Origin: Sinotaia quadrata
Lineage: Eukaryota; Mollusca; Gastropoda; Architaenioglossa; Viviparidae
Length of the DNA: 64,000 nucleotides
Assembly (NCBI GenBank): GCA_028829895.1
Contig: CM054177.1
Location: 35,489,064-35,553,063 of the forward strand
Reading direction: 5' to 3'
Positions 38,956 to 51,916 of this stretch are shown piece after piece. The translations under genes were made by a program, and so were the position numbers. Numbering within the stretch: the stretch's first letter is position 1; each line of letters begins with the position of its first letter. A model generated the notes under the pieces. It worked only from the letters and a program-made list of their open reading frames with translations, did not search any database and was not told the DNA's origin.

Positions 38956-39814
38956 GAACTTAGATCAGCTAAAGAAGTCCATCATGTTTATAAATGTTTA
39001 TTAAAAGTGACATGGTATTTACAAAAATTAATAAATATAACCTACATAGGCTAGGGATTAAGCAAATGTAAGTGAGAATGAGCTAAGAATGCCAAAGTCA
39101 CAATCTAAGTAACAAAAATAATAAAAATGTTCAGTTGTGGGTATGTGTAGGCATAAGTAAAAATGTAGAGGACAGATTTTCATCAAACATTTTCTGTTGT
39201 ATAGTGCCCTAGAATCATGCCATCCCATAAGGTAGATCTCCAGTACCCTAAATCATGAAAATTTTTCATTAAAAGTTGTGCATGCAGGTCTTGGCTAATA
39301 CATTGCTGCAGTTAATTTGTATTTCACTCATATTGCATATTCTGGGTATTAGATTTTAGGCTGTAGTAAATTATGTATTTGGATTTGATAGGTTCCATTA
39401 CGCAGTATAATTAACTCTTATTTTTGAATGCCTCCCTGAAAGAGATCAAACCCTAATTCATTCTCAGTGAATGCAAAACAAATCCAACTAATGGAGTTCA
39501 CAGAAAGTTAATCACAGAGAGAGGAGTGCCTGAATTCTCAGAAAGACAAGCAGTCCGTTTGAAAGCTGCTGAAAATGCTCAACAGCCTGAACATGAGACA
39601 TGATTAATCAACTTTTATAAATTAACAAAAGTTTATAGTTATTAAAGTTAAGAGTCAATATTCTGTGAATATTTACATAAGAAAAACCACAGGCAAAAGC
39701 TGGTCTGAGATAAATGCAAATGACTGATTATAGTAGTGATTAATTTTGTAAATTCATACTCATCAGTATTCATTTATATACTATATATATATATATATAT
39801 AAGATCCATCTTAC

Positions 39815-39962
39815 TTTGACGTGAGGATTCTTTTGTGCACCAGGGTGGACTATACAATACTGAGTTTTCCCAACAAAATTTTCCACTCATATCCCGCATA
39901 ATGATTCTACACATAGTTCTAGCAGTTGTAAGTCCAGCAGTCACACCATCTCCTGCTGTCTC
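39815..39962 (-). CDS. RALGAPA: RALGAPA exon d (residues 145-193, plus one base)
   Basis: The exon is 148 bp. It codes ETAGDGVTAGLTTARTM, then CRIIMRDMSGKFCWENSVLY, matching vertebrate '[37 protein letters not shown]'. The acceptor gatgaccag|GAG has a weak pyrimidine tract. It was preferred over two AGs about 50 bp further upstream because it alone keeps phase 0 with micro-exon c and matches the family length. The donor is CAAA|GTAAGA; the single leftover base joins 'AT' of the next exon to give Asn. Confidence 0.88.
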
Positions 39963-41338
39963 CTGGTCATCATATGTTGCACCATGAAAAATAACATTAT
40001 ATTCAGTCAAACTAACTTGAATGTATATCAGAGAGGAAGGGAGGGCAACTAGACTGATATAAAAAGCATTACCTTAAATTAATACTATTACAAGCAATAG
40101 TATCCAACACTAATCTAATACTACTGAACTTAAGGAAATCAAAAACAAAAGAAGAGGATTGAAAAATCTATTCTAAAACTGGGGTTAATACCGAACATAT
40201 AATTACTGTCATGGATGTTCCTAATATACAAATAATATTAATAAGTTAAATCAATAATAATATATTCATAATCTTTATATAATTCATAATAAACATTATG
40301 TAGTTAAATATTCACCATTTAATAATTACTTTCAATAAAATAGTACAGAAAGTATTTGTTACAACATACTACAATCATCAAAATAATACAGACTAGAATA
40401 AATATGCATTAACTACTGCAAACAAAAATAGCACTCAACATGACAAGATGAAGCCATGACCAAACTACATGTAACAAACTTTATTATAGATGTTATCCAA
40501 ACTTTACAACAAAAAAATCCCTCCCAGACCTTTCAAAAATATATATTTTTTTAAATAGATATATGCTGATGGAGTTAAGAGTGTTTAACTAGCAATTAAA
40601 CTGATGTGAGCAGAATTTAGAATTCTGAAAAACATATAAAAGATAAAACTTCAATGAAGCACCAATTCACCACATATCATGAAAAAAAAAAAGAAAACAT
40701 AAAGAAAATCAACCAGAATAACTATGAAATTTTTTTTATCAAATATAGATTTTAGAATCTGAGTAAAATCTATATAACTAAATAACAAAACTAAATAATG
40801 GACAAATTCCTCAAACGCTAATCAATAATATGAAAAGCAGATCAATTAATATAAATAGACAAAGCACATTTACTAATAAAAAATTTCAGAAATAGTCTAA
40901 TGATAACAGTGACATCAGATTTCAATCTATTTAAATGCAGTATAAAAAAACAAAAATTGACAGATTCACCAACACAAACAAACACAAACTAACAATCTAG
41001 ACAATTCTATAACTTTAACTTAACAAGGTTAGCTCTCAAACATTTTTCTTAAAAAATAGAAAAATAAAGAAAAAAGGAGGAAAAAGTTCTCTACAACTAG
41101 ATTTATAAAAAAATGATAAAAGAAGCTCATGTTCAAAATCAAATTCTCAACAATATTCTTCATCTTTCTAGTATTTAACTGGGTACTTTTCCTAACTTGC
41201 TGGGGATGGGGTGGAATAACCTATTCTGAAACTACACAGACCCATGCAAATCAAATAATTACAGACAATCTCTTGAAAATTTTCAACTAGAAAAAAACAT
41301 TAATCCATAATAAAACATCCTTTTTACAGTGACTGAGC

Positions 41339-41656
41339 ATGCACTCTAACAAAGTGATTGAGAAACAACAGATTAACCTAGTCTATATAATTCAATTTAA
41401 TCAGACTATAATACACAGGTTAAGTAGCAATGATAAAAGTAAGAAGAGTAAGACAAAATCAATGGGAATAGTGTTCCTAGACAATGAAAATGTTTATATG
41501 CTTTGGCATAATGGTCTCTTAGACAAACTTAAACAAACAAGTAGTATAGGTAAGAAGTGTCATGTAATAAAATCTTTCCTAAAAGACAAAAATATAACAG
41601 ATTTAGAAAACAAGAGTGTCAAATTTGAGACAATCATAACACTCAGGAAAGTGTAA
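41339..41656 (+). pseudogene. LINE (non-LTR) reverse-transcriptase fragment
   Basis: A 105-codon open frame includes SMGIVFLDNENVYMLWHNGL followed by LDKLKQTSSIGKKCHVIKSF. This fits the palm region of LINE reverse transcriptases, usually 'VFLDIEKAFDxVWHxGLLxKLxxxGI...IxSFL'. The first catalytic Asp (FLD) remains, but the KAFD core is changed to NVYM and the YADD region is absent. It is an isolated, lysine-rich, decayed fragment and cannot be active. Confidence 0.55.
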
Positions 41657-41688
41657 TTTGTCCTTTGTTCTCTATTATTATGGTATAT

Positions 41689-42795
41689 GTGACCTGTCAC
41701 CACAAAAAGATACTTAAGTCGGATTTTGGGGGTATTGAGATATATATATCAATAGAAAGAAAATTGAAAGGGCTTTCTGTTGATATAAAAATAAAGAGTG
41801 TAGGACAAAATATGGAAAAGTTATGTTTGTTTGAAGTGCACTACTGTCCGGACGGCCATTTTGAGAAAATCGGCCTCAAAGATTGAACACATTTCTGAGA
41901 GGTTTTTCCTTAGCAACCATATATTAATCTGCTTCATTTGCAATCAGAGTTGAAGAAGACACAATAGCTAACACTGTAATAACTATAAACAACAAATATA
42001 TTGTTACATCATTTACAGACAACAGTCTTTTTAAGCCATAACGATTAGAATTTCTGTATGCGAGAATGATTATTGTGGCTCAGGTGGTGTAGTGTCGATC
42101 TGTTTGCACCCACATGACCAGTTTTCACAATCTTTAAGTTCACTGTCTTCACTAGTTTCGCCTGGTCCGCAAATGCTGACATCTGGCTCTTCTATTTCAG
42201 TATCACTATCAGTTTCACTGTCATTAAATAACACACTTACACTGGCACCGCTTGTGCCACTGTCGTCTGCTTCGTCTTTTTCGTTGTTCGATCACGCGAT
42301 TCGCTGTCCGTGTCACTTTCAGATGAAAATCCATCAGCTACATCCTCATTAACAAAATAATCAGATATCAAATCTTTAATCTGAATGCTTTCTTTTTCTA
42401 AGATGTTGCTTTCTTTACATGAATTCAACAAATTAGCGATTCGTTTCTCCATGTTTACATTACGCATTACAGGATGAAACTGTCTCCCTTGTGTGCGTTT
42501 CAACCAATCGCGACCGTCTTTTTATGAGAGCAATGCTTGGTAACTGTGCAAGCTTTGATAAAACTGTCTGCGGATTGGCTGATGCTTTTCACTTTGTTTA
42601 CGCCAAGCACAGCCTTATAAAACATTCTGATTAGACGTTATAAATAACCAGTGTCGTCAGCATAAAAATAGGCTTTTTCCTGAGCATTCTGATATACAAC
42701 ATGATGAGGTTCAGCCAGAGATTCTACCGTCTACGATCGTCAGATTATAGCACTTTTGGGCCATATTTTTCCTTCGAAGTTAGACAGTAGGTCAC
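41689..42795 (-). mobile_element. Transposon-like unit with frame-shifted acidic, Cys-containing gene
   Basis: GTGACCT (41689) and AGGTCAC (42789) are inverted around a segment less AT-rich than its flanks. On the minus strand, a frame from the ATG near 42467 codes MRNVNMEKRIANLLNSCKES, then an acidic region (SSESDTDSESRD). A single frame change near 42285 is needed to reach the continuation ETDSDTEIEEPDVSICGPGE and CENWSCGCKQI before a stop near 42077. The total is about 130 codons. The family is not identified; it has some resemblance to small proteins of invertebrate DNA transposons. Boundaries are tentative. Confidence 0.4.
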
Positions 42796-44289
42796 AAAAA
42801 AATAATAATAAAGCTATTTCTAGTTCGAATTAAAGAAAAACACGCTAGTAATTTGTTGTTCGATGGTTTGGGAACTCGCTAAAATGAAAATCTCAATTTC
42901 ACCCATGTAGACCCCCACCTTCGTTTTTGCCGTTTTTCTCGGCTTAGCCTTGCGCGACTTAATATGGCTTATTCTCTGGACAAGTGTATCTCATTGGATA
43001 GGTCCATTTGAAATGTATTTTCTTAAAAATAAAGCAATGAAATATCATGTTTATATTTTATATATTCAGAATTAATGTGAGAGATACATAAGATAATTGT
43101 GTGAATTTATGTTTATTTATTCTGTAATTATCTGTAATACAAATTCATTTTGAATTAAAAATGACACCTCTCTTTTGTAACATGCTTACATACAGCTATT
43201 CTCTTTTTTTTTCCATTGTTATAAATAATCCAAACAAACTCACCATATCAAAGTTTTCTTAGAAGTGATAATAAATTAAAGCAACATTCTATTACACTGA
43301 AATAGTCAATTTTATGAAGAAATAATATTTTACAAAGGCACTTCTTTTTGTCATGCTTCCTTTCCACATAAATCGGATTAAAAACTTTTATTCTTTTACC
43401 AAACATCGGCATATCATACACAAGTATTATATGCTATTAAACAAATGATGCAATCAACATATTCATAAGCTAATGTTTTTAGATTTATTAGTTATATTCA
43501 GAAATATTCAGCTTCAAGAAACTAATTTGCCTTCATTTCCATTTTAGTTGTGACAAAGAAAATAATAAATTCATAAATAAAAAATAATGATGATAATAAT
43601 GTGAACTACTTCTTACATTTTTCAAAGGTGCCATTTTGCAGAAAGACAATTCTCATGTCACTTTGTCTTGCTCAGTTGAGTTTAAGTACCAAATAAGAAA
43701 AATAACTTTCGATTCCATTAAGATCATATAGTTATGACAGCAATGGTGGGAGAATTTTGGAATCGTTGACAATTCAAAAACAGCTAAAAAGAAATATTTC
43801 TGGTAATTTTGATATATTTTGATTATAATCATAAATAGATTACATATTTATGTATTCATCCATATGGTTTCTTTTGCACTTACAGTTTCACATAATTAGT
43901 GTGTTTTAAACCAGAGCTAGTAAGGGTAGAAAAACGTGTGAATTACATTCAAGAATATAAACATATATGCTATAAAATATTATATTTCAATAGACACTTT
44001 GTTTATTACTTAATACTATCTTTCCAGCATAATAACTTAGCCCATTTTACATTTAGTTGAGAAAAATAGAGCTTCTTTTCTAATGGTTGATATTTTTGTC
44101 AATGGGAGCCAAATATGGATTCCATATAATGAAGTTATAGTTTTTATAGCCCATTTTAAATAAATATATATCCAGATAAGTTAATAATTCGGGTTAATAA
44201 AAAATATATCTGTTTTAATGAGATAATCATATTCGAATTTTTTAAAAGAAACAAGTTTTATATGCATTGCAAACTCCTATAATTTCTAG

Positions 44290-44419
44290 AAAGACAGAAG
44301 ACAGCCTCACCCGCACCCTGGAGGAAGAGAAGGATGCGAAGCACTGGCTGAGCACCTCCAAAGGCGAGAACATCATAGATGAAAGCCTTCAACCACGCTC
44401 AGCCAGGAGTGAAGAAAAC
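44290..44419 (+). CDS. Candidate exon 1 of a nested plus-strand gene
   Basis: A 130-bp segment is strikingly GC-rich (by eye over 50%, in DNA around 30%). It is bounded by an acceptor-like ataatttctag and a GTAACA donor. One base plus 43 codons are open: KTEDSLTRTLEEEKDAKHWL, STSKGENIIDESLQPRSARS, EEN. The first part could form a coiled coil. The exit phase is 0, which matches the candidate at 49625. I do not recognise the protein. It might be a captured exon or part of an old retrocopy. Confidence 0.4.
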
Positions 44420-45941
44420 GTAACAACTATAATTTTTATCTTTTCTTATAATTTTTATGTGAGCATTAGGCTCTGTTGTGGTTTAACATGTAAAACAATT
44501 ATACTTAATCCACTTTATTTTTTGCACTTAATGTCACAAAATGGTAGTCTTTTATAGAGAATGACCCAAATAGATATAAAACATTCATTTCAGATAAACA
44601 AAAGTACTCTAGATTCTTTGCAGATGAGAGAACATAAACATTAAAAAAAACAACAACAATAGTTCAAGAATCATACAAAATATAAATAATCTCAATGCAG
44701 TTACAAAATGGTTTCAGTATAATGGATTCAAATTATCAGTGAACATAACTTAAGCTAAAATCTTTGATAATAAAACTATTAACAAAAAACCACCCAAAGA
44801 AATAAAGATGAATTGAAAGAAATAAAAAAATAAAATTCCTTAAATAGCATTCCAGGTAAACAACAGCTGGGAAATATGTCTATGACTGCATAATAATAAA
44901 AATAATTCTCATGAAAACCACATGTAATTAATTCTACATAGGAACAAGAACTAAACCAACAATAAATCTGTAACATGTTTTTATTCTTTCATGAATACTT
45001 TATGCCACACCATTGTGATTTGGTCTAATGAACAAATAAAGTATGCTGGTTTAGGCAGATCAAACCCATCTTCAGACATTAACACAAATGATATTTTGAT
45101 GAAGCAGTTCTTCTTTTACCCCATATTACTTAGGTGCCAACAAACCCCATTAATATATCTCCAAACCCATAGCACTCTCATTTTTAATACAGTCTGTGAT
45201 CACATCAATTTAGAGTTTGGTTTGGTTTAAGTTCAAAATTGTTAACAAATTCATATATATAAATGAACTTATTATTACTAATATGATAGTAATCACAAAG
45301 TAATTATTATGATCAAAATATATGCAACTGGAGGTTCCATTTGAACATCAAGCAACAGAGATAATATTTATTATTATTTATACTGATAAAACTTAGATTT
45401 GTGTCAATATTTTACATCTGAGATCAAAAAAATATAATGACTGTTATGTACCCAAGTAAAATTCCTGCTATAGGATGGAAAGACTGATGTCAGAATTTGC
45501 TAATTTGCTATTATTTTTCCTAGCCATCAAATATGTTTGTTTATTTTTAATGGAGAAAAATGATTGTTAAAAAAACTGATTAATTAAATAAACATATTTA
45601 GTTAAATAAGAAATTAACTCATTAAATATAAATCTTAAAAGAAATCACAAAGCCATCTTCAAAAGAAAATTTTAATCAATTTAAAATAATTACTTTAAAT
45701 TCAATCAAATGTACCTTACATTCAATAATGTATGCAAATATGCATTGAAATTATAATTAATTTGATAATTAAGCTGATCATTAATATTATGGACTCCTTA
45801 ATAGAAAGCTGAATAAAGGGGAAAGATTATGAAAAAAACTGATATGGTAAATAAAGCAAAATAATTCTCCCAGACTTGTGTTACAAATTATAAAGTATCA
45901 AATGAATAATCACTTAAAATTTTACATGTGAGTTAACTTAC

Positions 45942-45995
45942 CACTGCAGGAAGTTCCACAAAAGAGATCAAACATCGATGATTAAGGATAAATAA
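45942..45995 (-). CDS. RALGAPA: RALGAPA micro-exon c (residues 127-144)
   Basis: This 54-bp exon codes LFILNHRCLISFVELPAV. It matches the vertebrate 'LLFVLNQTTLISCLQI', which directly follows the sequence of exon b. A very T-rich acceptor (ctctttttttccag) and a consensus donor (GTG|GTAAGT) flank it, with phase 0 on both sides. It is too short to show up as an open reading frame and was found by looking for the missing piece between exons b and d. Confidence 0.88.
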
Positions 45996-46845
45996 CTGGA
46001 AAAAAAGAGAGAGAAATACATACACACACAAAATAAATAAAATGGACAGCCACCCACTTTAATATCACGATTACAACTAAGAGACTGGCATCCCTTGATT
46101 TATAAATCTCAACAGGTTCCAAAATATTTGTTTACTGTTTACAAATGAAATGAGTTAAATTCTCTTTTTTTTTTTAATGCAAAACCTCATGTGTCAGAAA
46201 TTCACAAGTGATATAATGTGTTTACGCCATAAAAATGCATACAAAAATTACAAAATACATGTAATATTACTACCTCATATTTTTGGCAATTATAATGTTC
46301 ACCTATTCAGCCTTGCTGTTATTGTTACTAGATTTAATTAAATACAATATACTGTTACTGTATGAATTTAGATGTTCAGCAGCTGATTTTTAAATCAGAA
46401 TTTTTCAGGTTCACATGCACAAAACATCATTGCAAAGACAAAAAGAGAGAAAATCAAACATAGAAGTCTATTTAACAAACATATTGAAACTCTCAAAAAT
46501 ATTTATATTTATCTGTCAAAAACAAGCACTACATACTGACATAATATTTCATTTCCAAAACTGAAAACAATAAGTGATGTGGAGACTTTATTATATACTA
46601 ATTTTATTGTTTACTCCTAGTAAATACTTAACCACTTGTGTGAGAGGACCTGGCAATGTTATTCAATCCTGCCCATCTTCTGGGTCATGTTGTATATCCC
46701 AAATATTTAGCCAGACAGACCACATAACTATCCCTGTTGACACATAAAATTTGACCCAAAGTTCAGAGTCCAGACAGACACCATAACAATAGCACCATCC
46801 CATGCCCCCTCTCAGAAACAACACTGGTAAAAAGGTCTTTTTGCA

Positions 46846-47085
46846 GTAAAAGGATCATCATTTTGTCTACCATACATCATCAGCAATCTGCTGGCATTTC
46901 TCCTACTGTCTTGTGTCTCGGGTCCGACTGATCAGGCCACAGCTGACAATGCCCTTCTAACAGAGCACAGAGATGCAAAGCTCACAGCCTGCACCACATG
47001 CCTGACTAACCCTGGTTGTGAAAAAATATCACCATGCTTCCAGTCATCCTACCACAGTTGCAGCTTGGCAAGTTCAAAGAGATAA
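46846..47085 (+). other. Cys-rich open stretch, no start codon seen
   Basis: A plus-strand frame without ATG reads SNLLAFLLLSCVSGPTDQAT, then ADNALLTEHRDAKLTACTTC and LTNPGCEKISPCFQSSYHSC, to TAA at ~47085. The segment is clearly less AT-rich than its surroundings. A hydrophobic stretch followed by spaced cysteines looks like a secreted protein, but no splice context or homology supports a gene. An inserted mobile element is at least as likely. Confidence 0.25.
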
Positions 47086-47334
47086 AATATACATAAACTC
47101 TTATGCAAAGTGAATACTGCCTAGCTTCTGAACACTTCTGAGTATTTATTTTCTTTTATATGTTATCTTTGTTTTCGTATCTCTGTCAGGTTGGGATTGG
47201 GGTCTCGTCGTAGACATTTGTAATTGTAATGTTTAAATGTTGTTTAACATAAATGCTCATGGCACCTTACACCACTGAAGTGTAGGTGGATGTGTGGTTG
47301 GCCACATCAGGGTTTTAAGTATTTTTATAACATC

Positions 47335-47520
47335 TTTTGAAAACCCCATGCCACAAGACCAAAACCTTGTGTTTGGCAAGGTCTATAAAGGAAAGTATAT
47401 TTTAAATCACAAAGTGCATTTAGCATTCATTTGCAACAGAATGATTAGGTTTTATCAAAATAATAATTTTTGTTTTAAAATTTTACAAAGTTTGGAAGAA
47501 ATACTAATTCTTTAAGAATG
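47335..47520. repeat. Partial copy of the palindrome unit
   Basis: Sequence from AAAACCTTGTGTTTGGCAAG through AGGTTTTATCAAAATAATAA matches the palindrome right arm at ~36495-36640 in the same orientation. It shows that the palindrome is built from a dispersed repeat family. Confidence 0.75.
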
Positions 47521-48616
47521 TCTTATATATTTTTTTAATTTTCCACCTGATCTACTTGCTAAAGTATAAGAGTCATTTTTAATTAAACTGGACTGCTTTT
47601 ACTTCTATGCTTGTATTGCAAATGTGGTTTTGTTAAGATTTTATTTCAGTCAACTACTCTCTTTCATATGCTCAGTCATGTAGGGCTACATGTAGTCACT
47701 GTAGTAAATAAATGGTCTGCTTGAAAACCAAGAAAACCCAAAGACAAAATCTTTCTTTTATTAAATCTGAATAGTTTTGTCAGCTTTAACTGATACATAA
47801 TTTATGTAATATAGCCTTTGTTTTTCATAAGAGTAGGCTATTCATAAAATAAATAATATAATTTCTTTTGCAAAGAACTTCTGGGTCCATCTACTCTCCA
47901 TTATATTAAATAAATATCCAATCAGTAGGCTGGATTTTATATCACTACTAGTCATATATTCAGATCTGTGATTTTAAAGATCATTACATTGTCTGGTGAG
48001 TTATTTAAGTCAACCTTCAATCATACTTGTCAATCAATGCACTGGTTCAGTCTTAACAAGGATATGAATGAACAGAACCGCTTACATGTATCATACTCAC
48101 AATGAGTTTTAGCTGACAATTTTGTGCCTTTCAACTGCTAGGCCAGCATTTTTAGAGTGCTATCATCACTGTTAATGCATGGATTCAATGGATTTTGAAA
48201 ATTTATTACAGGTAAAACTGCACTATTTTCTTCTATTATTTATTGTTTCTATATTTACTACATTGATAAAGATAAAGGAAGTGTACTTTGAAGTGTCTTA
48301 AACTATTGATTTGACTTCATCAGTTTGCTTTTAGCACTATAATAGTTTCTTACTCAACAGAACTTTTTAACTCTTACCTCTTAGTGTTTCATTTTGCATT
48401 TTAAAATGTGTTTTACACAATACATAAAATAAAATTGAGTATTTTTTAAATAAAGGAACTAATTATATTTATTTTTAAATTAATACTTAATATATAATCA
48501 CAGACCACTATGCATGGCAGGGTTTCAGTTTGAAAAATTGTTTAGTCTTTAAATAACATAATTTAAAAAAAAAAATTTTTTTAATCTATGCACATTAGTA
48601 TCATGTATTCATTATA

Positions 48617-49547
48617 CAGGGTGGGGCAAAATGATCTGACACATTTGTAGGTTTAATAAAAGCGAAATAGAATAAAGAATGAAAAAAGTGTTTTATTTTC
48701 CAAATGTAGATATAATGCCATTTTGTTTCATTTCGTTTTAAAATTACATCAGCCAGATGGGAGCCACTATTGTCCACACACTGTCAAAGGCATTCACAAA
48801 AGTTGTCCATAACTCAACGGGTCATTTCATGTAGAATGGCAGCAATTTCTTGATGAATGGCATCTTTTAATTGTTCAATAGATCGAGGGCAATGAGTGTA
48901 TACTTTTGATTTCAAAATATCCCCACAGAAAAAAATCGCAAGGGTTCAAATCAGGTGATCGGGTGGGCCAACCGAAATCACCGTGCAATGAGATCAAATG
49001 CCTGGGAGCATCTCCCTCAAAATCTCCATCGAACATTTAGAAGTGTAGACTGTTGCCCCATTTTGTTGAAACCAAACATTATTTCTATTGTCAAGTTCAT
49101 TCAATCTGGGTCTCAAAAACACCTCTAGCAACACACAATATTGATCAGAGTTAACAGTCACAGTAACATTGTCTTCTTCGAAAAAGTATGATCCCCAAAT
49201 GTCAAATTCTGCTACTGCACACCATACAGTTACACGAGGACTATGTAAAGGGTGTTCGTGTAACTCACGAGGGTTGTTCTCAGACCATTATTGGAAATTT
49301 TGCTTATTTATGCTTCCGCACAGGTGAATATGGGCCTCGTCACGGAATAACACATTGAGTTATGGACAACTTTCATGAACGCCTTCGACAATAATGGCTC
49401 CCATTTGACTGATGTAATTTTTCAAATGAAATGAAACAAAATGGCATTATTTGTACATTTGGAAAATAAAGCACTTTTTTTTCATTCTTTATTCTCTTTC
49501 ACTTTTATTAAACCTACAAATGTGTCAGATCATTTTGCCCCACCCTA
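48617..49547 (-). mobile_element. Mariner-like element with ~200-bp inverted ends (931 bp)
   Basis: It begins CAGGGTGGGGCAAAATGATC and ends with the inverse (GATCATTTTGCCCCACCCTA), flanked by TA (48615-48616, 49548-49549). The minus strand carries a broken transposase: FRDEAHIHLCG (first Asp), VWFQQNGATVYTS (second Asp changed to Asn) and GWPTRSPDLNPCDFFLWGY (third Asp). Several stops interrupt it. The first ~200 bp (48617-48820) and last ~190 bp (49358-49547) are reverse complements that include transposase C-terminal coding sequence. So the normal 5' end has been replaced by an inverted copy of the 3' end. Confidence 0.85.
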
Positions 49548-49624
49548 TATGTAATATAATTATTTTAAAATCAATTTATTGCCACAACTAGGTGAATTGA
49601 CTATATTATTTGTTTTTATTTTAG

Positions 49625-49696
49625 GAGGAGGATGAGATTCTCAAAGCATCTCATTCTCAGACACAATCAGCTGATAACATTTTAAGCACAGTTCAG
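49625..49696 (+). CDS. Candidate exon 2 of a nested plus-strand gene
   Basis: The 72-bp segment lies behind a good acceptor (tttgtttttattttag) and before CAG|GTTTTC. It codes EEDEILKASHSQTQSADNIL, STVQ, phase 0 on both sides, hydrophilic like candidate exon 1. The donor is weak. It sits 77 bp right of the mariner-like element at 48617-49547. Confidence 0.35.
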
Positions 49697-50148
49697 GTTT
49701 TCTGTTAGTCATACTTATTATAAACTGTGCTGCATTTGATATTTTATTTATAATGAGTAATCATTTTATTAATTGTGTATATATATATATATATATAATT
49801 TTACAACAGTATATAATATGCATTTGTATTAGTAAGATTAAAAAAAGGAATGGACATTTTAAAGTTCTAAGGTATCAGTGAAATAACTCAGTGAGTTTAG
49901 AAAATACACATTTTGATATAAGTAATATTGCATATTTATAAAATAATGGTTATTTACTATAACAATAAATAATTATAAGATTAAAATACTTTTCATTTAC
50001 GCTTAAGACCAGAAGTTTTGCTATACTCATGAGAAAGAGTCAATATTTGTATCACTTCTATTACTAGTTATGATTCTTAAATTATATGGAATTATTCCTA
50101 AGTATAAAAATCGACAGTGCAGTTGATTAAAAATCAAAATAATCTAAT

Positions 50149-51700
50149 TGTGACACCAACACCACTTAGTTAAGGAAAAGTATTATCACTATTAATTAAT
50201 CTTTATTTTATTAATATCCTCCAGCAGACACTACTCACTTGGCAGATTTATGGGTGCTGTAAATATTTTCTCTCTTCCACATGAAAGATAAATATTTACT
50301 GTCATACAATGTTACATAGGTGGAAAACGTTTTACTAAAGGAAAAGAAAAATCCAATTTTATATTTAGCAAGCCCTCACCCACCCACTTTCTTCTCCAAC
50401 ATAAGATTATCAATATAAGAGGGTCAGTAAATTTAACAATAAATTTATTAAATGAAGAATCAAATATACATATGACAAATACAATGAAATAGATTACATG
50501 ACATCAATATTTCCACGAATCCACATTCGTATAATTTCTATATTCACAGTCTTATGCGTAAAATACAATTCAATGATAGAGTCAATATAAATCACAGAAT
50601 AGTCTTATCAGAGAACAGAAATGGAGTTATTAGAGATAAATAATAATAGTCTTTATGTAACCTGATTCAGTGCGGTATTAACAGTCCTTCGCTTGCTTTG
50701 CCAGTGTTACAAATTATTGTTCAATTCAATTTCCATGTGTTTCTGTCCTCACATTGAAACAGAATTCACTGCTTGTTCTCCCAAAGTCAACCTGGGCCTT
50801 TTTCACCTTTTCAGTTCGTTCGAGCAGAACAGCAATTATAGAATTTCTAATACTTCCCTGTACCAGAAATTTTCTCAATATAGTGAGCATACTTTGCCAC
50901 CATACATCAAATAGATTGTACTGTATTCACTTTACACTTATACACTCACTATGGCAGACACCTGAGTCTCCCCGGTCGAACTGGCCCACAGCCAGTGAAA
51001 CAGTAGACTCAAACAACATGTGAAAATAGGCAACTGGAAAGGCTGCTTGCTCACTGCAAAATATAATTAAGGAGCAAACCTAAGTTTCCAGTTTATCATT
51101 TTATAACTCCATTCTTTCTTACATTCCAGTCTCAACTTACAATTTCCTGCAACTGTATTTATTAGCCTAATACACGCACACAGCATAAAAAATACAGCAT
51201 ATCAAAAACAATATCAAGTCTATTAAACTACATATGAACAGCCTAGTTCAAACACTTGTAGAAATAAAAGTCAACTCACACAATACATCTCTATATAAAA
51301 CACAAGTACAATATATCAATAGCAAAAATGCATGAACTATTTCTAAGTCCATTCTCTCTCAATCAGACAGCTAACTCACCATCAAGTTAAAGGCCGCCTT
51401 TCAAAACCAGACTTCTTCTTTGCCACTTCAGATTCAAAGTGATTAGACAGTAGATTTCTCTACAGCAAGTAAACTTGGCTGGTCTCTTTCTCATAAATTA
51501 TAATCATTGGATAATAAAACTACTCACTAGTTTGCATTACATCAGCAATTTTAGCATATTCTTGCCTCGAGTGTTTAATTCAACTCAGACACTCAAAAAT
51601 ACCATCGTAAGCAGTGCCCAAGGTCGAGTTACTCTGACAATTTAACAATTTATATAACGATTAAATTTTAAAATAGGGAGAGACAAATTTACTCCCCACA
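50149..51700. mobile_element. LTR-B family, copy 3 (solo LTR, 1552 bp)
   Basis: It starts TGTGACACC and ends CCCCACA, flanked by the exact 5-bp duplication CTAAT (50144-50148 and 51701-51705). It shares LTR-B landmarks such as CACTTGGCAGAT, ATAGGTGGAAAACGTTTTACTAAAGG and GAGACAAATTTACTC. This is the cleanest target duplication of the family and fixes its ends as TGTG...CACA. Short open frames at 50693-51023 are not conserved between copies. Confidence 0.85.
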
Positions 51701-51916
51701 CTAATATTCTAATATAAAATAAAATATATGTCATAAATTACAAAACCATAAAAGAACTGTAGAAGCAAATGAAATTGTTTTACTGTATTTTATAACTAAT
51801 CATTTGCTCACAATATATTTTATTTTCTGCATTCCTCAAATGCCAAGTATGATCACAAATATCATTTTTGAGATTATTTCAATATTTGAATTTAATTTAA
51901 ATTTTAAAGTACTAAG

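Larger units (their letters stand above)
33309..39814. other. RALGAPA intron d/e
   Basis: A 6.5-kb intron dominated by a large imperfect palindrome, an 18-19 bp tandem array and LTR-B copy 2 (listed separately). 33309-33950 and 38960-39390 are AT-rich with nothing recognised. At ~39455-39602 a plus-strand frame of about 45 codons (including NGVHRKLITERGVPEFSERQ) looks like a fragment of an old mobile-element gene of unknown family. Confidence 0.7.
39963..45941. other. RALGAPA intron c/d
   Basis: The intron contains a LINE reverse-transcriptase remnant (41339-41656), a transposon-like unit (41689-42795) and a GC-rich exon-like segment on the plus strand (44290-44419), all listed separately. 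40020-41330, 42800-44280 and 44430-45930 are AT-rich with no other gene seen. Confidence 0.7.

Noticed and set aside
39963..40013. Upstream extension of RALGAPA exon d using AG at about 40011-40016
   Set aside because: Either AG breaks the phase with micro-exon c, and the added residues do not match the family.
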